64,000 bases of DNA from Saprospiraceae bacterium. Lineage in GTDB: Bacteria > Bacteroidota > Bacteroidia > Chitinophagales > Saprospiraceae. Below the pieces are notes generated by a model. It searched no databases, was not told where the DNA came from, and saw nothing but the letters and a program-made list of their open reading frames with translations. Shown here one piece after another: positions 47,207 to 57,800 of this stretch. The stretch lies in assembly GCA_020629315.1 (NCBI GenBank), contig JAHDDO010000001.1, forward strand, positions 46,730-110,729, written 5' to 3'. How positions within the stretch are numbered: the first letter of the stretch is position 1; the number at the start of each line of letters is the position of its first letter. Made by a program: the position numbers and the translations under genes.

Positions 47207-48031
47207 CTATTTCATACTATCTTTCTCTGCACTCGCTTCTACAGCTGGTTTATCCAGAACCACCCCTTTTAGATACACCTTTACGGGTTCTGGACTGATG
47301 TTAGTATACAACCTAATTTCCGGATTTTGAGGCCCTAACTTACCCGTAGAATTATATTCAACACCAATATATCCTCGTTCGCCAGGTCCTATAGGTAGAA
47401 AAGGAAACGTAGGTCTCGTACAACCACATGAAGCGGAGGCATTAACTACTTCCAGAGGTGCATTACCTGTATTGATAAAGTTTATTTTAGTTTGAATAAC
47501 ATCTCCTTGCACTATACGACCAAAATCATAGGTTGTCTTTTCAAAACTCATGATAGGCTTTCTGATTTCAGGTTTTATATCTGGAATAGCTGGCGTTTCT
47601 TTTGGGGGTTTAGCTGGGGCAGAAATTTCTTTTTCCTCTATTATCTTATCCTTGGGTTTAGTATTTTCTTCCTTTACCTGTGTTTTTTGAGCTTTCTTCT
47701 CTTCCTTAATTTGGGTAGTTTTTGTGGAAGCTGTCTGCTCAGTTTTGGATTTTGCTATTACTTTATCTGGATTTTTTGCTTTATTCTTTGGTGCTATAAG
47801 CTGTGGTTGATTAAGAGGCGGCAAATCATTTGATGATTTAGATAAGGCATCTGCTTCAGTATTGGAGGTTTCCTCATCAGCTGTTTTTTCAAGAGCAGAT
47901 TCTGGGTGAACTTCCTGATCTACAGCGGCTTGTGATTTATTTTTATCAGACCCACAAGCACCGATTAGTATTGCAAAGCACAAAACTAAGGTCTTGTTGC
48001 GAAAAGAAACAATAGGGTCTTTTGCTATCAT
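47207..48031 (-). CDS. DUF1573 lipoprotein
   Basis: 274 aa. A lipobox lies at LIGAC with Cys26, so a membrane-anchored periplasmic or surface lipoprotein is predicted. Residues ~30-165 are a highly charged Lys/Glu/Pro/Thr-rich, disordered linker (KEEKKAQKTQVKEENTK). Residues ~170-265 form a DUF1573 Ig-like domain with the conserved FDFGRIVQGD-like opening (YDFGRIVQGD), NTGNAPLEV and SCGCTRPTFP. Function of DUF1573 is unknown; it is abundant in Bacteroidota surface proteins. The stop lies 4 bp from the stop of the SprB-like gene. Confidence 0.85.
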   Translation of the reverse strand: MIAKDPIVSFRNKTLVLCFAILIGACGSDKNKSQAAVDQEVHPESALEKTADEETSNTEADALSKSSNDLPPLNQPQLIAPKNKAKNPDKVIAKSKTEQTASTKTTQIKEEKKAQKTQVKEENTKPKDKIIEEKEISAPAKPPKETPAIPDIKPEIRKPIMSFEKTTYDFGRIVQGDVIQTKINFINTGNAPLEVVNASASCGCTRPTFPFLPIGPGERGYIGVEYNSTGKLGPQNPEIRLYTNISPEPVKVYLKGVVLDKPAVEASAEKDSMK

Positions 48032-48117
48032 TTTTTCAGGGTTGAATCAATAGATGTGGCTAAGGTAAAGTTTTTTGATATAAACAGTAGCCTAGAATCA
48101 AGGTCGTAACATTCTCC

Positions 48118-49323
48118 CTATCTCATTAGTGAAAGGCTGCCTTGCTTTACAAAGGATTCATCTTGGCAGGTATACTCTACCCTATACATGTAGGTACCGA
48201 GCATTAGAGGCGTTCCTTGATACGTTCCATCCCAAGTACTATTTTTATTTACACCTTGAAAAACTAAAGATCCATATCTATCGAAAATATCAAAGCGATC
48301 AATATCTTCAATCAAAAATGGGTTTGATATCCCAAATTGATCATTCACTTGATCACCATTAGGTGTGAAAACATTAGGTAATAATAAATCCTCACAATTC
48401 AGTAAGTCTTCATCAATAACATTCACTTTTATACTATCTATCGTTGTACAAGACACGCCTGATGTCGAAAGAAAATAGGTGGTCGTTTCTTCTGGAGTTA
48501 CAGAAGGCATATTGGTGTCTGCATCCACTATATTTTCTAGCGGACTCCAAAAGAAGGAAGCAGAGCAAATATTACCTGCCAATATATCGACAGAATTACC
48601 TTTAAAAATCGTTGTGTCATTCGTTATGATCCTGTCTGGGAAAAAGTCCGTATCACGGATTTCACTAAATGACCAAGCCCTTGTATCCATAAATAGTTCA
48701 TCAAATCGGCCCCTGTATAATTCGTCATCAATATTGACACATGGTGATGAACCAATGTAAATTCTAGCTTCCGGAATCAATGGAGAGGTGACAATGTTAT
48801 CAAACTGCTCAACAAACTGATTATCAACATAATAGCTATACACAGAACCTTCTTTTGTAAGGACAATTCTATGCCAACACGCATTCTCATCAAGAGACCC
48901 TCTTGGAGACCAAGATGTACCTAATTTCTCAGAAATGGATAGTTCAACTTTGTTAATGCCTGGTAAATATCTAAAGGTCAATAAAGAATCTCGATCACAT
49001 GAATCCTGGACAGCAAAAATGGGTTGATTATCCGTATCTTTTTCTGGAGAAAAGTAGAAGCCTAATGTGAAATCATTTTCAAAAAGTTCTTTAGCCACTG
49101 GCGGCAGAAAAAAGCTGTCATTTATGCCATCCAAAAAGAGTCCATCATCCACTACGCCGCAAACACAGGTGGTATCATTAATGGCATCTATATCTGCAAA
49201 AGTATCATTACTATCTTCTAGATTACAACTGGAAAAGTTGTAATAAAACCCTTGGCTAAAAAGGCCCGGATTTACTAAGCTGACACTACAAAGCACTGAT
49301 ATGATCAAAATAATTCTTACCAT
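48118..49323 (-). CDS. LamG-like secreted protein with T9SS type B signal
   Basis: 401 aa. Signal peptide at ~1-23 (ending GLFSQ). Residues ~25-215 form a LamG-like jelly roll (FTLGFYFSPEKD, CWHRIVLTKEGSVYSYYVDN, RGRFDELFMDTRAWSFSEI). An Ig/PKD-like stretch (TTYFLSTSGVSCTTIDSIKVNV) precedes the C-terminal gliding-associated type B domain (LPNVFTPNGDQVNDQFG ... FDIFDRYGSLVF ... GTYMYRVEY). The start overlaps the ybaB stop by one base. Coupling of a nucleoid protein gene to a surface protein gene is odd, but it is probably just compact packing. Confidence 0.88.
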   Translation of the reverse strand: MVRIILIISVLCSVSLVNPGLFSQGFYYNFSSCNLEDSNDTFADIDAINDTTCVCGVVDDGLFLDGINDSFFLPPVAKELFENDFTLGFYFSPEKDTDNQPIFAVQDSCDRDSLLTFRYLPGINKVELSISEKLGTSWSPRGSLDENACWHRIVLTKEGSVYSYYVDNQFVEQFDNIVTSPLIPEARIYIGSSPCVNIDDELYRGRFDELFMDTRAWSFSEIRDTDFFPDRIITNDTTIFKGNSVDILAGNICSASFFWSPLENIVDADTNMPSVTPEETTTYFLSTSGVSCTTIDSIKVNVIDEDLLNCEDLLLPNVFTPNGDQVNDQFGISNPFLIEDIDRFDIFDRYGSLVFQGVNKNSTWDGTYQGTPLMLGTYMYRVEYTCQDESFVKQGSLSLMR

Positions 49324-49631
49324 TAAAATAGGTCCTTTAATTGGTCCATTGAAAAGCCTCCTGGCATCATATTTTGAAGCAAAGACTGTTGTGCTTCCGC
49401 CTGAATGGCCATCGATTTTTGCTGAATGACGTTGGCCATTACCACTAGTAAATCCTCCAACTTATCCTTATCATTATTCTCAAAAAAATCGGGGGATATA
49501 GAAATCTCTTGCCACTCTCCCGCACCATTAGCTATCACTTTTATACTCCCATTATCCAAGCTCTCTTCGATCCGTTGCTGGGCAATTTTAGATGCTAATT
49601 CTTCTTGTTTTTTCTGTATATCTCCAAACAT
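49323..49631 (-). CDS. YbaB/EbfC-family nucleoid-associated protein
   Basis: 102-aa small DNA-binding protein. The family pattern is clear: N-terminal helix KKQEELASKIAQQRIEES, central beta-hairpin SIKVIANGAGEWQEISISP and C-terminal helix VVMANVIQQKSMAIQAEAQ. YbaB dimers bind DNA without strong specificity and affect nucleoid structure. The gene is not next to dnaX/recR as in many bacteria. It lies 33 bp downstream of the exchanger gene and overlaps the LamG-B gene by one base. Confidence 0.88.
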   Translation of the reverse strand: MFGDIQKKQEELASKIAQQRIEESLDNGSIKVIANGAGEWQEISISPDFFENNDKDKLEDLLVVMANVIQQKSMAIQAEAQQSLLQNMMPGGFSMDQLKDLF

Positions 49632-49664
49632 AATCCTTTAACTCTTGAACTTGGAATTTAGTAT

Positions 49665-50648
49665 TTATTTATCGATCAATTGTATTATGTAAAAGCCATA
49701 TAAGACTAGTAGCATACAAGCCTCCCATCTGGAAACGCGCCTTGACATAGTGACCAAGGCAAAAATAAAGGTAACGACAAGCATAAATGGTAGCCCAAAA
49801 CTAATGATACCGTCAGGTATTTTTAAGGTGCCAAATAAAGCAGGTATTCCCATAACGGCATAGGTATTGAAAATATTAGATCCTAACACATTACCTACAG
49901 CGATAGCGTGCTTGCCTTTTCGAGCAGCGGCAACACTCACTATTACTTCAGGTAAAGAGGTGCCAAGAGCGACCACGGTTAAGGCAATCAGCTCTGGATC
50001 TATGCCTAGTTCCGTACTTATTAGCTCCAAATAATGAATAGTATATCGAGCGCCAAGAAAGACGAATACGATACCTAAAAGAACAAAAATATAGTCCTTA
50101 ACTGAAGAACTAGGGCGATCGTCTTCATCACTTATAGACCCGGATACTGAGTTTGCTAAAAACACAACCAAGGCAATAATAAATAGAATGACTTCTGGAA
50201 AAGTTAATACTTGATCAGACAGCACAAAATATAGCAAAAGCGCTGAAATCAGGAGCAAAGGCATATCGACATCCATGATGTCAAAATCCATTTTAAACTC
50301 TTTGCTTATAATACCCGTAACCCCTAGCACCAATAAAATATTGGTAATATTAGAACCTACGACATTACCTACCACCACTTCTGAAGATCCACTAAAAACA
50401 GACGCCAGTGAGGTAGCCAATTCTGGTAAGGACGTACCAAAGGCAACGATAGTAACCCCAATAATAAATGGGGATATACCCATAGATAGGCCTATTTTCT
50501 CGGCAGATTCTATGAATTTATCTGAAGCAAAGAGCAAAACACTTAAGCTCAATACAAACAATATAAAATACACAGCTAAGCTTCCCAAATTCTTTGTATT
50601 AATTAGAAAAACAAATATATAAAATATAAATATGTGGACTTCGAGCAT
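49665..50648 (-). CDS. CaCA-family Na+/Ca2+ exchanger (YrbG-like)
   Basis: 327-aa integral membrane antiporter with about ten membrane helices in two inverted halves. The alpha-repeats that form the ion site are visible: TIVAFGTSLPELATSLASV with GNVVGSNITNILLVLG, and TVVALGTSLPEVIVSV with GNVLGSNIFNTYAVMG. Both central Glu residues are present. Ca2+ extrusion driven by Na+ or K+ is the family role; ion choice is unclear. The start at 50648 gives an additional hydrophobic lead of ~20 residues; no better ATG is near. It is divergent from tatC. Confidence 0.9.
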   Translation of the reverse strand: MLEVHIFIFYIFVFLINTKNLGSLAVYFILFVLSLSVLLFASDKFIESAEKIGLSMGISPFIIGVTIVAFGTSLPELATSLASVFSGSSEVVVGNVVGSNITNILLVLGVTGIISKEFKMDFDIMDVDMPLLLISALLLYFVLSDQVLTFPEVILFIIALVVFLANSVSGSISDEDDRPSSSVKDYIFVLLGIVFVFLGARYTIHYLELISTELGIDPELIALTVVALGTSLPEVIVSVAAARKGKHAIAVGNVLGSNIFNTYAVMGIPALFGTLKIPDGIISFGLPFMLVVTFIFALVTMSRRVSRWEACMLLVLYGFYIIQLIDK

Positions 50649-50665
50649 AAGCGTTAATCTCTATC

Positions 50666-50673
50666 TATCTTTG
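50666..50673 (+). promoter_or_regulatory. Putative -7 box for tatC
   Basis: TATCTTTG matches TAnnTTTG exactly in the 51-bp gap between the divergent exchanger and tatC genes. It lies 34 bp before the TTG start at 50700. No clear -33 element is seen. Confidence 0.5.
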
Positions 50674-50699
50674 TGCCTCGCTTAACAAATGTTTGATCA

Positions 50700-51509
50700 T
50701 TGAGTACAGAAGTTAAAATCAAAGACGCAGCTGACAAGGAAATGAGTTTTCTGGATCATCTAGAGGAGCTCAGATGGCATTTGATCAGAGCTGCTGTTGC
50801 TGTTGTAATTATCGGTATCGTCGTTTTTTCCGCAAAGAAATTTGTCTTTGAGTCTATCATATTTGGCCCTAAAAACGAGTGGTTTCCTACCTACCAATTC
50901 TTTTGTGGTTTAAGCGAACGAACCTGCTTTCATCCACCTAAATTTGATTTGATCACCCGAGAAATGGGCGAACAGTTTTTTGTCCACCTGAAGGTGTCCA
51001 TTTGGATGGGAATTATAGTTGCCTTTCCTTATATCTTTTGGGAATTTTGGCGGTTCATAAAGCCTGGCTTATATGAAGCTGAACAAAAAATAACAAGAGG
51101 TGTCGTTTTTGTTTGTTCCTTATTATTCTCCATGGGCGTTCTCTTTGGTTATTATGTTATCGCCCCTTTTGCGGTTACATTTTTAGCCAATTACAATGTG
51201 GGTGTAGATGCAATTACAAGCCCGACCCTGGCTTCATATGTAAGCTATCTCACTATGTTTACCATACCTACTGGACTCGTATTTGAATTGCCTGTGGTCG
51301 TGTATTTTCTTTCAAGGATTGGGATGATTTCTCCGGAAATCATGAAGAAATATCGAAGGCACGCTATCATCATTATTTTAATACTAGCCGCCATTATTAC
51401 TCCTCCAGATGTTATTACTCAATTTCTAATCGGCATACCTGTATTCATTCTATATGAGATTAGCATTCTTATTTCAAGGAGAACGGTAAAAAAATATAGA
51501 AATGACTGA
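50700..51509 (+). CDS. tatC: Sec-independent (Tat) protein translocase subunit TatC
   Basis: 269-aa inner membrane protein with six helices; it binds twin-arginine signal peptides and forms the Tat receptor with TatA/B (not in the window). The family opening MSFLDHLEELRWHLIRA lies at residues 15-31, then FWRFIKPGLYEAEQK near the first periplasmic-cytosolic loop. The start is TTG at 50700, which gives a 14-residue acidic/basic lead common in Bacteroidota TatC. An ATG at 50742 is the alternative but leaves no lead. It overlaps the next gene by 8 bp. Confidence 0.94.
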   Translation: MSTEVKIKDAADKEMSFLDHLEELRWHLIRAAVAVVIIGIVVFSAKKFVFESIIFGPKNEWFPTYQFFCGLSERTCFHPPKFDLITREMGEQFFVHLKVSIWMGIIVAFPYIFWEFWRFIKPGLYEAEQKITRGVVFVCSLLFSMGVLFGYYVIAPFAVTFLANYNVGVDAITSPTLASYVSYLTMFTIPTGLVFELPVVVYFLSRIGMISPEIMKKYRRHAIIIILILAAIITPPDVITQFLIGIPVFILYEISILISRRTVKKYRND

Positions 51510-51972
51510 TCAAAAACTGTATAGATTGTCCAGTAATATGACCCTGTTTTTAAAGATTTTCCTTCCGAATTTCTGGATCGTTTTTTTCGGTCTTTTCACA
51601 CTGATGATATTTATTTCTGGCAATGAAGCACTACCCTTTTTAAGTCAAACAATTGTAAAGTGGAGCATCCTCTTTTTCTTCCTCTTATTTTTAGGGCTTT
51701 TTTATGTAACCATAATGAGCTTAAAGCGGGTGGATGTAGATGCACAACACATCTATATTTCCAATTACTTTAAGACCTATCGATATAAGCTTACGGATAT
51801 AGAGAAAACATCAGAAATAAATTTTGGACTCGCCAATATAATTCGAATACACCTCAAAGAACCTGGAAAAATGGGGAAAAGGCCTTTCTTCATTTTAAAT
51901 AAAGCGATGTTTAGCCATTATATGGACATACATCCTGATAATCACCAGTATTTTACTTTGAGCTCAATGTAA
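51502..51972 (+). CDS. Two-helix membrane protein of unknown function
   Basis: 156 aa, family not recognised. Two hydrophobic helices at ~20-40 (FLPNFWIVFFGLFTLMIFI) and ~52-74 (ILFFFLLFLGLFYVTIMSL) are followed by a ~80-residue soluble part (RVDVDAQHIYISNYFKTYRYKLTDIEKT) that looks like a PH-like membrane domain (bPH style). It is translationally coupled to tatC by an 8-bp overlap. Its 3' end overlaps the convergent porX gene by 20 bp, an antisense overlap that could affect both transcripts. Confidence 0.7.
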   Translation: MTDQKLYRLSSNMTLFLKIFLPNFWIVFFGLFTLMIFISGNEALPFLSQTIVKWSILFFFLLFLGLFYVTIMSLKRVDVDAQHIYISNYFKTYRYKLTDIEKTSEINFGLANIIRIHLKEPGKMGKRPFFILNKAMFSHYMDIHPDNHQYFTLSSM

Positions 51973-53509
51973 TCATTGGGCAGACTACCTCTTCTAGTGA
52001 AATACCGCCATGCTGAAATGTATCCAGATATAATTTATTGTAATAGTTGTAATTATTAGGATACAGGAAGAATCGATCTTCTAATGCAAAAATATAACTA
52101 GAGCTAATATTAACTTTTGGCAAGCCTAGGGATTCTGGATCAGTGATAGCAAATACTTCTGAATCTTTGTAATTTAAGTTTCGACCCGATTTATAACGAA
52201 GGTTGGTAGTCGTTTCACGGTCACCTATGACTTTAGTAGGTGTACCAACTTTTATTGTCCCATGATCTGTTCCAATCAATAAGTACACATCTTTTTCTGC
52301 AATTTTCTGAAGGGCTTCCCAAAGCGGTGAATTCAAGAACCATGATTTCGTTAATGATCTATAGGCTTTTTCGTCTTTCGCTAATTCTTTCAACACTTCC
52401 ATCTCTGTCCTAGCATGAGAAAGCATATCAATAAAGTTGTACACAATTACGCTTAAATCATAATTCATGACATTCATGATATTTTCATTTAAGCTTTTAG
52501 CATGAGCCACATTGGTTATTTTCTGATACTGATATTTTACAGGCTCTCTGAAGGTCCGTTTTATTTGCTCTCCTAGGAAAAACTCCTCATGCATATTCTT
52601 ACCTCCTTTTTCATGATCGTGCAACCATTTATCGGGGTACTTTTTCTTGATTTGTTGGGGTAACATTCCAGCAAATATGGCATTTCTAGAATATTGGGTT
52701 GACGTAGGCAAGATCGAATAAAAATGATCTTCTTGCTCTACTTTGAATAAGGATAGAATGGTAGATTCCAGAATACGCCATTGATCGTAACGGAGATTAT
52801 CCAAGAGTAAAAACACAGTAGGTTTTCCCTTTCCAACTTTGGGAGCTATAAACTTTCTAAAAAGTTGATGACTCATCACAGGCGCTTGGTCAGGATTCTG
52901 CAACCATCCCTCATACCTCTTTTTAATAAATCTTGAGAATTCACGGTTGGCTTCTTGCTTTTGTGTATTTAATATGCCAAACAATTCTGCATTATCTGAC
53001 TGATCTAATCGAAGTTCCCAACTGATAATTTTTTTGTACAAGTCTACCCAGCTATCTCTATCTAATTGTCCTCCTATATCTAAACTGATATTTCTAAACT
53101 CTTGTTGATAGCTCATCGCTGTCTTTTCAGAAACCAATCGCTTATTGTCAACGATTTTCTTCAATGTCATTAATATCTGATTCGGATTTACCGGTTTAAT
53201 CAAATAATCATCAATTTGGGAGCCAATCGCCTCTTCCATTATATTCTCCGCCTCGTTTTTAGTAATCATGACAACTGGCAGTGAAGCCGAATTCTCCTTG
53301 ATCTTCTCTAAGGTTTCTAATCCAGTAATGCCTGGCATGGATTCGTCCAAGAATACCACATCAATATCATTCATTTCGTCAAGCATGTCTAAAGCATCAT
53401 GACCATTTGTAACTGTTAAGACCTCATAGCCTTTCTTTTCTAGGAAAAACAATTGAGGCTTCAGTAGATCTATTTCGTCATCAGCCCAGAGAATTTTAAT
53501 ATTTGACAT
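51953..53509 (-). CDS. porX: PorX-type response regulator with PglZ domain
   Basis: 518 aa. Residues 1-~120 form a CheY-like receiver: acidic pair Asp10-Asp11, phospho-acceptor Asp55 in DVVFLDESMPG, and the switch Thr/Lys in MITK. Residues ~200-515 are a PglZ (alkaline phosphatase-like) domain with VFLLLDNLRYDQW, IGTDHGTIKVGTPTKVIG and RYKSGRNLNY. PorX with sensor PorY regulates T9SS genes in Porphyromonas and is conserved in Bacteroidota; PorX proteins also show phosphodiesterase activity on oligonucleotides. porY is not in this window. PorX control of the T9SS here is inferred, but the cargo-rich context fits. Confidence 0.93.
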   Translation of the reverse strand: MSNIKILWADDEIDLLKPQLFFLEKKGYEVLTVTNGHDALDMLDEMNDIDVVFLDESMPGITGLETLEKIKENSASLPVVMITKNEAENIMEEAIGSQIDDYLIKPVNPNQILMTLKKIVDNKRLVSEKTAMSYQQEFRNISLDIGGQLDRDSWVDLYKKIISWELRLDQSDNAELFGILNTQKQEANREFSRFIKKRYEGWLQNPDQAPVMSHQLFRKFIAPKVGKGKPTVFLLLDNLRYDQWRILESTILSLFKVEQEDHFYSILPTSTQYSRNAIFAGMLPQQIKKKYPDKWLHDHEKGGKNMHEEFFLGEQIKRTFREPVKYQYQKITNVAHAKSLNENIMNVMNYDLSVIVYNFIDMLSHARTEMEVLKELAKDEKAYRSLTKSWFLNSPLWEALQKIAEKDVYLLIGTDHGTIKVGTPTKVIGDRETTTNLRYKSGRNLNYKDSEVFAITDPESLGLPKVNISSSYIFALEDRFFLYPNNYNYYNKLYLDTFQHGGISLEEVVCPMITLSSK

Positions 53510-53634
53510 GTATGAATTTATTAATGTGTAAATAATATATTTTACCGCGGTTTTGCCGACTTTTGTTGCTTGATAAGGAACGCAAACTGCAAAAGATACA
53601 ATGAAACGCTGTAAAAGCTTTCATTATTACAAAG

Positions 53635-54840
53635 ATGGAAAATAAAAGGAAGCTATTTAATGATCCTATTTATGGATTGATTCAATTTGAGAGTGATATC
53701 CTATATCGCTTGATAGAGCATCCTTATTTCCAACGATTAAGAAGAATAACACAATTAGGCCTTTCAAATTATGTTTATCCTGGTGCAACCCATTCAAGAT
53801 TCCACCACGCTATTGGTGCACTCCATCTTATGGATAAAGCCCTTCATAATCTAAAGCGGAAGAATGTTGAGATTTCACCTGAAGAAGCAGAAGGCGCGAT
53901 GATCGCCATTTTGCTACATGATATTGGGCATGGTCCCTTTTCTCATGTTCTTGAACATGTATTTGTAAAAGAAGATCATGAAACGATCTCTTTAGCTATT
54001 ATGAAGCTATTGAATGAAGAGTTTGAAGGCAAATTGGATATGGCAATCGCAATATTTACTAAGCAGCATCCTAAGGAATTTCTCAGTCAACTCGTCTCTA
54101 GTCAAATAGATGTTGATCGAATGGATTACTTAAATAGGGACAGTTTTTACACGGGCGTAGCAGAGGGAGTCATCGGATATGACCGTATTTTAAATATGAT
54201 AAATGTTCATAATAACAAGTTGGTCGTAGAGGAAAAAGGCAAGTATTCTGTAGAGAAGTTCCTGATAGCCAGGAAAATAATGTATAACCAGGTCTATCTA
54301 CATAAGTCAGTATTGGCATTGGACCAAATGTTAATAAGCTTTCTGCAACGATATAATGCACTTTATATTTTAGGAAAAATCTCAGAAAGTGATACCTTTA
54401 CATGCCTATTTGACTTATATGCCCAAAAACTCCCGATTTTAAAAACGTTCCTTAAGATCGATGATGTAGATGTTATGTTTCTTTTGAAACAATCAATGAA
54501 TAGTGAAGATGAAATCCTGCGATTTATATCGACTTCGATTGTAAACAGGAAATTATTTAAAATAATGCTATCAGAACATGCTTTTTCGAGTGACTTTATC
54601 GAAGAGCATCGTCAGAAAGTTAAATACCAGTTAAATCTAAGTGAAGACGAAATCAAACATTACTATTTAACTGGAACAGAAAGGATAATTACGCATATAA
54701 GTAAAGACCAAATATGCATAGTTAATAAACAAAAGAACGTTAAGCCAGTCTCTGAGATACTGCCAGATATTTTATCAACTGGAAAGCAGATTAATAAACA
54801 TTTTATCTGTTATCCGAATAAACAGTACTTTCGCGGCTGA
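53635..54840 (+). CDS. HD-domain phosphohydrolase (COG1078, SAMHD1-like)
   Basis: 401-aa metal-dependent hydrolase. HD motif residues are clear: THSRFHHAIG, then LLHDIGHGPFSH and later DVDRMDYLNRD. The N-terminal DPIYGLIQFE and FQRLRRITQLGLSNYVYPGA are family signatures. Members hydrolyse dNTPs or related nucleotides; substrate here unknown. It is divergent from porX with a 125-bp gap, a neighbourhood often kept in Bacteroidota. Confidence 0.9.
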   Translation: MENKRKLFNDPIYGLIQFESDILYRLIEHPYFQRLRRITQLGLSNYVYPGATHSRFHHAIGALHLMDKALHNLKRKNVEISPEEAEGAMIAILLHDIGHGPFSHVLEHVFVKEDHETISLAIMKLLNEEFEGKLDMAIAIFTKQHPKEFLSQLVSSQIDVDRMDYLNRDSFYTGVAEGVIGYDRILNMINVHNNKLVVEEKGKYSVEKFLIARKIMYNQVYLHKSVLALDQMLISFLQRYNALYILGKISESDTFTCLFDLYAQKLPILKTFLKIDDVDVMFLLKQSMNSEDEILRFISTSIVNRKLFKIMLSEHAFSSDFIEEHRQKVKYQLNLSEDEIKHYYLTGTERIITHISKDQICIVNKQKNVKPVSEILPDILSTGKQINKHFICYPNKQYFRG

Positions 54841-54885
54841 TTAGCATATTTATTTCAATTTATTAAGTAAACCTTAAGTAAAATC

Positions 54886-57800
54886 ATGAGGAAACTAAAC
54901 ACGATTCTTACTTCTGTGTTGGTTTTGTTAGCTTGTGTAGCTTATGCTCAGCCAGAGGCAGGTATGCCTTCTGAGCCTGGAAAGTGCTATGCTAAATGTC
55001 TTATACAAGATGTTTACGAAACTGTCACAGAAGAAATTCAAACACAAGCTGCTTCAACAAGAGTAGATATTGTACCTGCTCAATTTGAGACGGTAACAGA
55101 AGAGGTGCTAAAAAAAGAAGCATCATCTACTTTAAGTGTTGCACCTGCTCAGTTTGAAACAGTAACTGAAGAAGTTCTTACAAAAGAAGCTTCTACAACC
55201 CTTTCAGCAACGTCTGCGCAATTCGAAACAGTAACAGAAGAAGTTCTTGAAAAAGAAGCATCTACTGTTCTTAGTGCTGTTCCAGCACAATTCGAAACAG
55301 TAACAGAAGAAGTTCTTGAAAAAGAAGCATCTACTGTTCTTAGTGTAGTGCCTGCACAATTTGAAACAATAACAGAGGAGGTTCTTGCAAGAGAAGCTGC
55401 TATATCTGTTTCAACTTCGGCTGCTCAATTTGAGACTGTATCAGAGCAAGTTCTTGTAAAAGAAGGTGCACCAACATTATCTGTTTCTCCAGCGCAGTTT
55501 GAAACTGTTACTGAAGAAGTATTAATGAAAGAAGCGTACACTGAACTACGAGTAGTTCCTGCACAATTCGAAACTGTTACAGAAGAAGTATTGGTTCAGG
55601 ATTCGTATACAACACTTTCTGTTGTACCTGCTCAGTATGAAACCATTACAGAAGAAGTATTGGCTAAAGATGCCTACACAACTGTAGAAAAAGTACCCGC
55701 TATTACTAACCTGAGCAAGCTTTACGAAATGCTTGATGCAGGTGCAAGTTCATTGACGGTTTCAAGAGGTGGTCAAGTTCTTGGTATTGGTGATATCACA
55801 GGTGGTGCTGCTGGATCAGGTGCTGGTGCAAGTGCTGCAAGTATGGTGCGAAACTTTACAGCAGCAGAGTTAGAAGCATTACGATCTCTACGAGCGTCTG
55901 CTGGTGGATCAGCAAACTTGAAAGCTGACGAGTATGGTAATGTTTATGCAACATTTACCGAGCAAGTACTAGAGAAAGAAGCATACTCTACACTTCAAGT
56001 TGTTCCTGCTTCATATGAAACAGTAACGGAGGAAGTATTAGAAAAAGAAGCGTATTCTACACTTCAAGTTGTTCCTGCTTCATACGAAACAGTAACAGAA
56101 GAAGTACTAGAAAAAGAAGCATATACAATCGTAAAAACTATTCCTGCTACTTACGAAACAGTAACGGAAGAAGTATTAGAGAAAGAAGCTTATTCTACGC
56201 TACAGGTTGTACCTGCTACGTATGAGACTGTTACTGAGGAAGTACTTACTAAAGAAGCGTCTACAACTATAGAAAAGAGACCTGCTCAATATGAGACAGT
56301 AACGGAAACTATCGTTGTCGCTCCTTCTTCTCAGAGATGGGAAAAGAAGAAAGCTGATAAAAACTGTTTGTCTGCAAACCCAGATGACTGTTTAGTATGG
56401 TGTTTAGTTGAAATTCCAGAGCAAACAAGAACAATCTCTAAGAAAGTTAAGATGGCTTGTGAAGCTGGATGGACTGATATGGGTGATGACTGCGTAAGAA
56501 CAGTTGACGTTCCAGCTCAGTACTCTACAAGAACATACCAAAGACTAGTTAGCCCGGCTACCACTACTTCTAATGAAGTTCCAGCTAAGTATGGTACTAG
56601 ATCTTACCAAAGATTAGTTAGCCCGGCTTCTACAACTGTAGAGGAAGTGCCTGCTAAATATGGTACAAGATCTTACCAAAGATTAGCTAATGCTGCTTCA
56701 ACTACGTCAAATGATGTAGCGGCTAAGTATGGTACTAGATCTTACCAAAGATTGGCTAACGCTGCTTCAACAACGTCAAATGATGTAGCGGCTAAGTATG
56801 GTACTAGATCTTATGATAAGTTAATCATGTCTGCAGCTACTGCTGAAGTATCAGTACCAGCTCAATATCAGACTAGAACGTACCAAAGATTAGTATCTCC
56901 TCCAACATCAACATCAACTGATGTTCCTGCGAGATATGAGACAAGAACATACCAAAGATTGGTTTCTCCAGCTACAACAGAAGTAGTAGAGGTACCTGCT
57001 CAATACACAACAAGAACATACAAGAAATTGGTTTCTGCTGCGGCTACAAACGAAGGTCCTTGTGGTTCTAAAGGAACGTCTTCAACATTAGATAATATCA
57101 ACTTCGAAACTGCTTCTGCAGTATTGACATCGTCTTCTTATGCAGAGATTGATAGAGTTGTTGCTATGTTGAATGCAAGCCCTAACACTACAGCTAGATT
57201 CGTAGGTCACACAGATAGTGATGGATCTGATGCTAGCAATATGACACTATCAAATAACAGAGCAAAAGCTGTGTACGATGCGGTTGTGTCTAAAGGTATA
57301 TCTGCAAGCAGATTAAGTTATGAAGGTAAAGGTGAGTCTTCTCCTGTTGCTAGTAACGCAACTGCTGCGGGTAAAGCTCAAAACAGAAGAACTGAAATGA
57401 TCACTTACGGTACATCTACTGGTGGTGGTGACTGTGATGAGTACACAACTAGAACATACCAAAGATTAGTAAGCCCGGCAAGTGCAAGTCAAGCTGATAT
57501 TGCTGCACAATACAAAACTAGATCTTACCAAAGATTAGTAAGCCCAGCTTCAACTACATCTACTGATGTTCCTGCTAAATATGGTACAAGATCTTACCAA
57601 AGATTAGTAAGCCCAGCGACTACTACGTCAACTGAGGTACCTGCTAAATACGGTACAAGATCTTACCAAAGATTAGCTGCTCCTGCTGGATCTAATACTA
57701 CTGAAGTTCCTGCAACTTATACTACTAGATCTTACCAAAGACTAGCTAGTCCTGCAACGACTAATAGTACAGATGTACCAGCTCAATACGAGTCTAGATC

